DNA from: Antedon mediterranea
Lineage: Eukaryota; Echinodermata; Crinoidea; Comatulida; Antedonidae
Length of the DNA: 64,000 nucleotides
NCBI RefSeq assembly: GCF_964355755.1
Contig: NC_092677.1
Location: 10,066,601-10,130,600, forward strand
Direction: 5' to 3'
Part shown: piece after piece, positions 36,101 through 48,100 of the stretch
Numbering within the stretch: position 1 is the stretch's first letter
Layout: the number at the start of each line of letters is the position of its first letter
The notes under the pieces: generated by a model
What the model was told of the DNA's origin: nothing
The model's database searches: none
The model's input: only the letters and a program-made list of their open reading frames with translations
Translations under genes and position numbers: made by a program

Positions 36101-39100
36101 CAGACTATATCGCTCGAAGTACGCTCATACAGGGAAGAAGGTACTGTATGAGTTATTCCGAACAAGTTTACGAATTTTTTAATTTACGAACAACTTTTTG
36201 TACTGTGGGGCACGTATTTGGACGATTTTCGGAGATGAGGGTGAGGTATTGGGCATGTCGGGGATGGGGGTTCGCAGTCAGTTAAGGGGGGTTCGCTGTA
36301 AAGGGGGGGGGGGGGGTTCGCCCGAACCATAAAAACCCCCCCTGGCTACGGGCCTGTTGTGTCTAAATTTACCAAAAATTAGGGGATGGGATTATAATCA
36401 AACATGCCTAGATAATTGTGTAAGAAAGGCTGATAATAATCCTTACGTTAAGCTCGGTTTACACTATCAAACTAGATATGACATCACATTTCTTGTCACA
36501 TAAAGTTTGATGGTGTAGGTAGACAGAGGTTTATCAATTTAAAAATTATTTTTCCTAGGAAATGGCAGCTACATCTGCATTTATGGTTGGTAGTTTTAAC
36601 AAGGTATATCCATCGCATTACATGGATAGTGCTGTATCAATGTATGCCCATACGTGCAAGTAAGTGAAAATATTTACTCGATTCTCAGGGCTGTATCTCC
36701 ACATACTATAATATTTGCCCAGTATCGTATGAATATTTGGTAATACAGCATCTCATTTGTATCACATGTGGTGCCTGTATCATGTAAGATTAGGTTATCT
36801 ATGATAATAGGCAAAACATGTGAAAGACATATGATGCTGGGTTCTCAATTATGGAATGGAAGTTCTATTATAGCAGTTGCATCCAGTCCAGGGGGATTTT
36901 TAAATTTGTATATTTATATTCAATCGTCTAAATTTTCAGGCAATGCTTATTACACAAGTTCTTTATATCTTTGTCATGCTATTGTATTACACCTCCCATT
37001 CACCTACAGACCCTAACTATGATAATAACGATGTTTTTTACCTTTGTAATTTTAGGAAACCTAGCTTTGCGACACGGGCAATTCTCTTAAGTACAGAAAC
37101 ACTAAAGGCAAGGGGCATGTATGGAGAAGCTGCTATGGAATTTATAAGAATGACTGGAGAGGTAATTCAAAAAAATATGACTATAATTATTATAATATAA
37201 TTATCGTAGTAGTGATTATTTACTGATGTTTTTGGTCAGCATAAAAGCCAATTTACACAGACGAGAGGTAACGGTAAGCAAAAAACCCCGTAGTTCTTCA
37301 CTAGCTTATTACCGTTACCACTCGTCTGTGTAAATTGGCCTTTAGAATATCTAGTTTTAGGAAAGCTGATTGTTATCATTTTATATGTGTTCAAATTCTT
37401 AAGCTCTGTCTACACTATCAAACCAAATATGGTAGTGGTATGAAATCATCATGTCCATATATGGGCAAATTACATAAAGTTTGATAGTGTAGACAGAGCT
37501 ACGTTTACGTACGCATACCTAAATTGAAATTCTTGCTTTATATTGTAGGATTCAGATTTGCGAAGTGCATTATTTTTAGAACAGGGTGCACATTGCTTTA
37601 TCAACATGAAGACGCCGATGGCTCGTAAATACGCTTTCCACATGATACTGGCAGGTCATAGGTATAGCAAGGCAGGACAGGTACGCAAGCATCATTTGTA
37701 ATTTTATTTCTTAACCATAATTCAATGGGATGAATAATTGTTTGCTACGAAGTCAGTCATTTGGCATACTTTGTCATAGTTTAAATTTATTTACATATTA
37801 AGTAATTCTTAGGTGGGTCTCGAACTCATGACCTCCAACCCTTGACCTGAGAACATTTTAAAAGCTTTTATAACTGACTGAGCATAACGTTCTGCCATTT
37901 ACGACAATCTTAAATAATCCAAAAAATGTATTTACAGTAAATAAACTGCTTTTTTTTTAAATAGAGAAAACATGCTTTAAGATGTTATTGTCAAGCGCTT
38001 CAAGTTTATAAAGGAAAAGGATGGATCTTATCAGAGGTAAAATATATTATAAATGTACATTGTACCTATAAACAAAAATATACATACATATATATGCATT
38101 TTAAATCTAAGAAGCCAGTTTATATAGTAATATGATACAATCATCCATGTTCATAAACCGCTTTTGTAATCTTTCTTTTGGGCCAAAGTTTTATTTTTTT
38201 AATGCAAAAGTCTACATTTTAACAATATGCTTATTACAATATTTTTATCACCTTGTATCCTTGGGTATAATCCTAGTATTGACTTTTGGTATGGATGTGG
38301 GCCTCTCTCTAGCCAGTTTAGATGAGTTTTTACAAGAAATGCTTACCAATCATTTTTTTCCTGAACTAGGGTTTCTCCGGGGTATATTTGCACCATACAA
38401 AGTCGGCCCAATTTCGTGTTCTAGGGAGGTGGGATTATACCAGAAGATATATCGTACATTATTTTGATGTTTTCTTTACAATAATAGGATCACATCAACT
38501 TTACCATTGGTCGACAGTCGTTCAATTTAAAACAGTTAGAGAATGCAAGTGCGGCATTCAAACATCTATTGACATACGACAGTCGACAACCAGCTGTCCA
38601 ACAGGCTGCATTTCTGAGAGAATACCTCTTCGTTTTTCAGGTAATAAATGTATTATTGAGTGTGTTACAGCACAATTTTTAGTAGAGTAAAACATTGTGG
38701 ATTTTTAATGTACACAGTAATTGGTGACCAATAAAACCCCAGAGTATAACTAAAACCATACTACTAATAAAAAGTCATAACTGCATACATCTATTCTCAC
38801 TGTGACATACTAAATGTATATACAATATGCCTAGCTCTGTCTACACTATCCAACTTTATGTGATGTGCTCGTGTGCACTTTAAAGAACCTAGTACATCTT
38901 TCGAGACGAGTAGGGGGTTACCCCGGTGTACTAGTTCACACACACACTGTCGTGGACAGACTTAATGGTGTGAAATAGCGCTATATAAATGTCGCATTAC
39001 ATTATATGGACATAATGATATCATATCATTATTTATATTTGGGCATATCACTACCATATTTTGGCAGATCACACTTTTTTTGTTAAACTTTGATAGTTTG

Positions 39101-42100
39101 ACTTTATTGATTGATTGATAGTTTGACGGACCTTAACACATGTTCAAAACATGTATAACATTATTAAATTCATTACTATTGTAAATTATTGTATTATAGT
39201 TTATTAACCTAGCTTGAATGTTTTTTAATCTAGCAACAAATGACAATAGCAGCACAGGAAGGTAAACCTTTAGAGCCAAATTTACCTCAGCTACCACTAC
39301 CAATCATAAACAAAGTGGCTACCAAAGTGCTTCTGGCCAATGCTGAACAACCTACATTACCAGGTAAACACGTTTTCTATTAAGTGTGATGTGCCTAAAT
39401 GTGGTAATAATATGCCCAAATATGGTAGTGATATGACATCATCATGTCCATATATGGGCACATCACATTTTTTTGTCACATACAGTTTGATAGTGTAGAC
39501 AGAGTGTTAGTAATGCATGGTGACTGCACTGGCATATTTGAATAGATGATTTACACCACTATTCAGAAGACACCTATTAAAAGGAGACACATTCCTATGA
39601 CACAAACAAGGGGTAATAATAATACATCTTTCAATATACGTCCTCATATTAAGAAGACACCCATATTCTTGTTTGTGTCCCGAAGGTTTCTCCTTAATTG
39701 AGCTTTTACTTTATTTCTTTTACCAACTAATCTTTAATGTTGTTTTTTATAGACAACAAAATAGCAGCCACTTCTGTATCCTTTGATCAGTTGTACGACT
39801 CGGCTGAGAACGACAAATGGTTTGAGTTAGAGGAAATGGTTGTGAAAGTTGCCAACAAATCAGCACTGTCTACATTAAGACCGTCACAGAAGCTGTTGCA
39901 TTCTAGAACAAATAACAGCCAACGTCCAGTTGCTGTGATTAGAGGTGAGACTGGTAAATTGATAATTGTGTGTTGAACCGTGAGTGAGGGGCCGAGCGGT
40001 TAAGGCAGTGGAACCGTAATTATGTAGTCATAACATTAGCAAGGGTGCAAAGCTCAATCGCTTCATGGTTCTGGTGGTAGAATGAGCCTTCTCGGATGAC
40101 TATGAAACCATAAGTCCAGTGTACACTAGCTCATGTGCACTTTAAAGAACCTACAGTAGTATCTTTGAAGACGCGTAGGGGGTTACCCCAGTATACTAGT
40201 ACACATACAGCCACTGTCAAACAGCCACTTTGCAATTGGACTCAACCATTTTACCACCTGTTGATCCCATCCTTCACTATTGTTATTATGTCTATCTCTT
40301 TGGAAGTACATCTTAGTGAGAAGTTGAATTAAAAAGAATTGTTCAAACTCTCTCTGATGTCAAAAAAACAACGGTGAATCCATGTGAACATTGTGTGTTT
40401 TACCTTGTCCTATAAATAGACTATTAAAACCACTGAATGTGTACATTATCAATAAGTAGTACTTATTTATTTTATGTTATAATCTGTTATTAATGTTTTG
40501 ATGCATTCTAAATTTCTGCATTTATTATCATATTTTAATATTAACATTTGTTTTTCTTTAGAACCCATCACTGTTGAGTTAGTTCTGACAAATCCGTTGA
40601 AGGTGCCTCTGATGTTGTGTGATCTGTCTCTTCTTTGGAGGTTCACGCCATTGGACTATGAAAAGGTTAACAACGAAACTCCAGAGAAACCACCGACAGT
40701 GATTTCAAACGAAAATATATGCGTAAGTCCAAAGGTAATTCATTTTCCATAATACATGCTTGTTTTTTTTTTTCCATTGTACTAGGTTCCTATAAATATT
40801 TGATGGTAACAGTCCAGTTTACACTGATAAGCAGTAATGGTAAGCAGTAAACGGTAATGTTATTTCTTATGACCATTTACACAAAATGTGGAGTGGATGG
40901 GTGGTTGAGCGAAAAGCCGATCAGGACAGATACAGATTATATGCGGGACAAGCACATGGTTTTCCGTCTACCGTTACCACTGGTCTGTGCAAATTTGTCT
41001 TTATGCATTTCATGTGAGTGCATGTCCTACAATATAAAACAAATTCTCAATAGTTAATACATTATTATTTTCCACAGATGAATATCGCAAACGAAATGAT
41101 TCGTTCCCAAATAATTCCAGAATTTGAACTAAAAGCAAATGAAATTAAAGCAGTGAGTATTTGAATTTGTTTTAGAATAACGGTTTTTAATTTGTTAAAG
41201 TATAACCTGACCACCTCCAACCCTGCCAAATTCTGGTAATTCATTTAATTACCCCTTGTGTAGGGATGAAACTAATACTAATAGTAAAAAAAATAGGTGC
41301 TTAAAAATAAATTTTTTTTTCTGTAGGTGCAATTATCTTTAACACCCGAGAGCACGGGTGAACTAAGCATTATGGGAATTGTGTACAGTCTCAGCGCTCC
41401 CTTGCAATCGAGTAGCACAGTGCCGCCCTCAACGAACATGGAAATTACAGATAGTCCGTCTCTGAAGCATTCCAAGAAAACTGGATCGTCCACCGTGTCA
41501 GTTCGTGGCAGGCAAGACGTGGATGTACAAGGTCCGCGACTTAATGGCACGTTAATGGAGAAGAGGATTATGACTTACGGTCCTGATCGAAGGTTGGATC
41601 CGATAATAGCGCCCCCAATGCCACTATTAGAGGTGATCACAAATATGTTTCTGTTAAATTAAGTAACACAAAATGGATTGGGATCTAATTTTGCACATGT
41701 GTATACAATTTTTTAAGATGTGTTCCAGACTGCATAAGCAGCTGGAACTTTGGTGTTCATTTCATTATTGACATTTGACACATTTACTTTCAGGCATGTT
41801 TTGCAGATTTTCCATATTCTTTATTATGTGGAGAGATTGGACAGACAATTTTAGAAGTATCAAACAAAGGAGATTACTCCTTACACAAACTTTACATAGC
41901 ATCAAAACAACCCCAGTGTTTTGCATTCAGATCTCCCAACAACACTGATATCCAATCAGGACCATTATACAGGACTATTCCATTAGGAGATAGGGAGGAT
42001 GTTGATGAGCATGTTGTTAATGTTCAAAATTTATCATGTGTTGTGGAAGTGCCTCTTCCCAATGGACTCCTAAAGCCTGGATGTTCGGCTTCAATTCCAA

Positions 42101-45100
42101 TGTGGATCCGCGGACCGGAAAAAGCTGGAATACATGATGTGGATATTTTGTTTTATTATGAATCAACTGAAGAGAATTTTAAGTTAAGGTAAGTAGAATT
42201 ACTGTAAAAATGTGAGATTAATCGTCTTCAGCAAATAGATAATTTCCTACTCTTTTCAAAGAGGTTAGCAAGTTTGCACATGTGCATTATATGTACATGA
42301 ACACAACAGCTTTGCATCTTATCTGACTGACTGTGGTGGGGTATGAGGTAATGAAGGTAAAGCCTCTGTCTACACTATCAAACTTTATGTGATGTGGCCA
42401 TATATGGACATGTTGATGTAATATCACTACCATATGTGGGCATATCACTACCATATTTGGGCACATCACATTTTGTCAAACTAGTTTGATACTGTAGACA
42501 GAGCTTAAAATATCTTGCCTAAAGGATACAAGCAATTTGGCCCAAGCACCTGAAATCCTAGTTGGCCTTTCATTATATTCCTCCCAATACACTTGCTTTG
42601 CCATTTGCTATCTATAAACTTGTATGAAACATACAGTCTACCGTTTTTTCTGTTTCAAAGTAAAATTATTATTCATCTATTGTCTTGTTTGTCACCTAGG
42701 CATCGGGTATTGCGACATTCAGCCGTGATAAACACAACGCACTCTTTGTGTTTGAAGGCTACAGCCACTAGAGGGCATATACCAGAACACAACCAGGGCA
42801 ATCAAAGTCTTGTAGTCAGTCTGCAAGGTGAAAACATGAACCAGGTAATAATAATAATAATTAAGTCTGAATTTATAATTCAGCAGTCTATGAAAAAATA
42901 CAGTTATACAGTAGCATTTGTAGGTGACTCTCGCTGGTAATACATGCGTAATACAGGTGTCTCAATGGTAATACAGGTGTCTCCAGACTTTTTAAAAAAA
43001 ACTTAAGAAAGGAAATAGAGTCCACTGTTTTCCAAGTTTTAAAATAAACTAGTAATTTCTAGTGTGTATTTTTTTTTCAATTTCAGGTGCATGATAGAAA
43101 TATCACAGAATTTAGTTTAGAACAAGTTACTTGTGTGAGTAAAACATGGGCACTGGAGCATATAGCTACCAAAGATAAACAAGGTAATTGAAATATTAAA
43201 TGGTTTTCAGGGGTGGATCTAGGGGTAGTGCTTGGAGCACTTGATCGTACTTTTTGACAGCTAAAAAGAAATTAATAATTTTTGATATCTATTTTGACAG
43301 ACTATTACTATTATATGTTAGCGTTCCCCCCCCCCCCCCCTTTGAAAAATCTTTAATTCTCCCCTGGTATATAGACCAACTTGCTGAGTATAAACAAACG
43401 ATAGAGAATCTATGCAGTTGATATGCAATGTTGACCCACCACTAGATTTTGCCCAATATTTTTTAAAGGATGGTGAATATAATAATCAATAAGCTTCACT
43501 TACTAATTAAATCATTTTATGTTATTCTTAGAATTTAAAATCAGTGGTGGTGAGTCTGTGATCTGTTGCCTCAAAGCCCAGCATTGTAAGCAAATCTGTA
43601 CATCAGATAGCAATCAGGTGGTGTTCACTGATGGAGTACTAGGCAAAGAAAAAGTAAGCACTTGCAATAAGAAGCCACAGGGTAGGCTCCCTCACTCATT
43701 GACGGCCAACCCCTAAGAAGGGGTTTGTTACAAGCAGACAGTAGACTGTCTTTATACTGTTTTTTCAGTTCTTTCTTGAATGAGCAGTTTTTATTGTAAT
43801 AGTTTTTATGTTTCCTGTCTATAACTGTGTGTTTCACATGTAAATAGTAGTAAGCTAACCCTTCACCTAACCTTACATGAGTTGATACAGGCACCATTTG
43901 TGATATAAATGAGATGCTGTATTACCAAATATTTCTATGATGCAATACCAAAAATCGGCTGGCATCTATATATAAATTTACGTAAGGGCAAAATTCGGTA
44001 AATCGCGCCTTACTTCTAGAATTTTTACTCGATGGTATATAAAGTTGGTTCGTACTTTCGGTACTGATTTTAACCACCTGATGTAACCCTGTTTACTAAT
44101 TAAATTGAGTTAGATAATTAGTTATTGACGATTAAAACGAATTTAGGTTCAACGATTTGCCCCAAATAGGGGTGTTTTATGATCGTGGTATACACTGTCT
44201 AATGGATGTCCATCTTGAAAAATACCCGCCACAAAAATGCGAGGAGGCTTCGCATTTTCCTATCCCCTCCTACGATAATTGTTTTTAATAGCTGAAAACC
44301 GGTTGAACAGCTAGAGTACAGCATCATAATGTTGAAGACAGGCCGATTTTCTTTAAAAAATACTATGTTGATAGATTTAATATATGATTATACAAATGTA
44401 TTGATTTGCGATGAATGGAACATACCAATCTCTCAGTCTGCCAGAGTTTGGTTTAACACAAGTAGGTAAATTTATGAGCCCTTGGTTTAACACATACGGT
44501 AGGTAAATAGATGGGCCCTTTGAGAATAAACTTCTTTGCAATACTTTGACAATACTGTAAATACACATTATTATACAAATAAACTTTATACTGACAGTTC
44601 TTTCTCAACGTTTGTATTAATTAAAGATGTATTGTCCCCCTGAAAAAAAATTTTTTTTCAATATTTTTGTTGAATAGGCCATTTTAATTGCACATAAAAG
44701 TTATTCACTTTGACCTCAATTTGGATTGAAAAAAATAATTTTTTACACGAGAAAATCGCAATTTAATGCAAAAATTAACCAACCGGAAGCTATTTGTCTG
44801 GAAGACAAATGTGTTCCGGTTTAATTTCACCCTTGACCTGAGTTAGCTCATAAATATTCATATTGTATGGATACATCGTGTGGATGATGATGCTTTCCAA
44901 ATCAACAGCCAACAACGATAGCATGCAATGCATGCGTGAGAGATCGAGTAGTGATGCGAGACGAATCTTGAAGAAAACACGAAAACTATAGCTAGCAGAA
45001 TGCTAAGTTAGAATTACAGTTGGCAACTTTGATGTTGAATCTTATTCATTTAGGTGAGTTTTTGTTTCGCTAACAGGAGAGGCCTAGCTAGGCCTAGGCC

Positions 45101-48100
45101 CGAATTTGCTGCTACTGTACTACTAGTCTACTACTAGGCCTACTAGTAACTACTACTACTACTAGCACTGACAGTCTCGAGTAGCCTAACTGCTGCCTAC
45201 TTCTGTCTCTAGAAGTAGAGAGTGTAGTAGGCCTAGGCAGTACACTGCTAGCTAGGGCTACAGTAGAACACCACCAGAAGGGATGTATTTTTGTTTTAAT
45301 CATGATGAATTGGTTTAATTTTTAAAGATTTCAACTATCTATTTGGCAGTGAAAATTAAAAAAAAAAAAAATCTAAATATTGTTTTGGATGTTTTACTGA
45401 TGCAATATTTTAAAAATATTTTCTGTATCAAATGCAATAGGTTCAAATTAACATTCCGCAAATAAACATTTTATGCAGATATTTTGACACAAATTTCTTT
45501 TTTTTTTTAGGTTGATTGATTGAACAATAAGAGCAAGTAGTGAGAAACATAAAATGTATCGTACAGTGGCAACATTCACAATTTATTGAAACGTTTCTTA
45601 CTATTAAAATGACACTTTGTAATGGATGTGAGCGATCTTAGAAGACTATAGCTGTCGTAATTACTGCCACAATCAACACATTGATAATTAGTAGACAAAT
45701 TGACACAAAAAACAATACAGGAATTCAATCAGATATACTGTATATATATATTTTATTAACTCCTTTTGCACTGTAATATTATGAAGTGTAAGTAAATTTG
45801 AAGAATTTATCCTGTGTACTGTTGTAGTAGTTTTTTTTTAATTTATTGAATGTTATGTTTACAAAATAATATACTGTACATATAATACAAAAAAAATGAT
45901 ACAATATTTTACAAGCTGGACAAGAACATATTGGCCGAATGCAGCAGGAGAGTCAGAAATATTTTTCCTGCAATATCCAATCATATTCCAATACCGAGTC
46001 TATCATTGTTGTCTTTGGGTGACCTCTGTTCCAGTCTTCATCAGCTCAACGTCTTTAAAAAAAGTAAAAGCAAAGTATGAAAATCTGGAAAAAATAGATC
46101 ATGCATATTTAGTGCAAAATTGGGCTAGTGAAATTGCTTACTTTGACATAGTCAAATAAGTATACTACCTTTCTATGGTAATTAAAACACATTACTTATA
46201 ATGTTATAACTTATAAAAAGAGAAAATAAATATTTGACTTACTACAGTACAGAGAACATTTGTTTGTGTTGTAAAATGGCTAAGCTGACTTTTCCCCTCT
46301 GTCTACTTGTTTGTACAGTGCTGCTGGAAGGTTCTCAATTTCAGGCTTGTATTGTATTGCAACCATTTTCCCTGAAAAATGTTTGTTTTATTTTTATCAT
46401 AAAAATTAGTTAAACAAGCTTCAACTGGCTGGCTGTATTTTCGGAATGTAGCTAAGATTGATGGCATATAGCCTAGGCCAGTCTATGAAGAGTACAATGT
46501 TATGTATAGATAGGGCCTAGCTGGGCATCTTCTGCAGGGACCCGATTGTCACAGTCTGCTTGCTACTAGCCTACTAGTAATATGCAGCAGCATGTATTAA
46601 TTATTCTAGGCCTAGCCCTGAACTGAAAAAATCCCAGGTTAAGTTAATTAATTTACCTTCCTGTTATTATTGCGTTATATATATTATTATTTTTAAAATA
46701 ACCGTCTAGGCCTACTTACCGACAAATTAACAGCTCAGCTTTACATATTTATACGATCAGGCCAGGGAAACCCACAGTCGAATCGCGTCGATCTCTGGTG
46801 GTGTTGTTGTACATACAACGTGCATCGTCCATTGTTAGATCAGATCTCTGCTGTGTGGATGCTCATTAACATATCATGCATATGTATGAGTTAGCTCTAC
46901 CGGCCTAATTTCTGAGCCGATGAGTTCGAAAAAATGGTAAACTTATTTTGATTTTTTTATAAGCGAAATCAATATTTTTTTCGGATTTTTTTTCGGTGGA
47001 AGTGAATAACTTTATGTTAACTACAAAACGGTCTATTCAAAATTTGATTTTTTTCATCTTTATTTTTCATTTTTTGGGGGACAATACATCTTTAATAATT
47101 ACCAAAAATATAAACGTCGTAGTGGTGTATCGTGACATGTACTTTAATATTTCAATCGATTATGACAGTGACAGTTTTAACAAAGTATTAAATCGCAAAT
47201 GTTTTACTGTATTTAGAGGTATATTAAGTATAGGCTTATAAAACATGAACAAAATATTTCGTTACTGAGTGGATAAAGAATATATTTAAATTGTTCCTCT
47301 TTGTACCTATCCGCTTTCCCATCCCTCAACCCTAATGTTACATACAAAACACAAATTAGGTTTCTTTAAATGAGTCCAAATCAAAAATTTGGACTCATTT
47401 TGTGATAAGTTTCTCTTTCGGAAGTAATTCCCAGGGTGCTAATTTTAGTTGACTACATAAATCATCGTGTCTATTTATTCGTTTCTGTAAACGACAATGT
47501 ACAGTATTATAGTCCTGCGGTACGTACATTTGAAATCGCCAGTTTTGTTACGCTGAAATTACTATATATTCGAGAACCATCTGTGGGCACGACCTAGATG
47601 GTACGCGAGCGAAGCGAGCGTACCATCTAGTTACTTTAATTCATGTTAGAGAAAGGAAACATAAAAACCATTACATATTAACTGCTCATTCAAGAAAAAA
47701 CTGAAAAATCATTTTTTGATTGATAGTATATTGAGATACAGCACTGGGAATCAGGTGGTAATACCAATTGATAACTTGTCTATTCAATCAGATTGGTTTT
47801 GCTTAGCTGCTAAATGTACAACATGGATTTTACTCATAAATATTAATTAGTATTAGGCTTGAAATATACATATTCATGAGCTGTACAAATAAATAGTTTG
47901 TTGTTGTTTGTAAATTATATTTTCTGTTGTGATTTCAGATTGTTAGTTATGAGAGTCCATGCTCAGACTTTTTCTTCCGTTCGAAATTTAAATTAAAAGA
48001 AATTGAACCCCCTCCCCAAGAATTTTCTCGGACGTCAAATAATACAAAAAGTATGTCCGTAAAGCAGTCACTAGAGGGTGCTCTAGAGGTAGATTTGACC

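Noticed and set aside
39983-40060. tRNA gene
   Set aside because: An A-box-like start is present but the anticodon arm and acceptor stem cannot be paired; it is better read as a SINE head.
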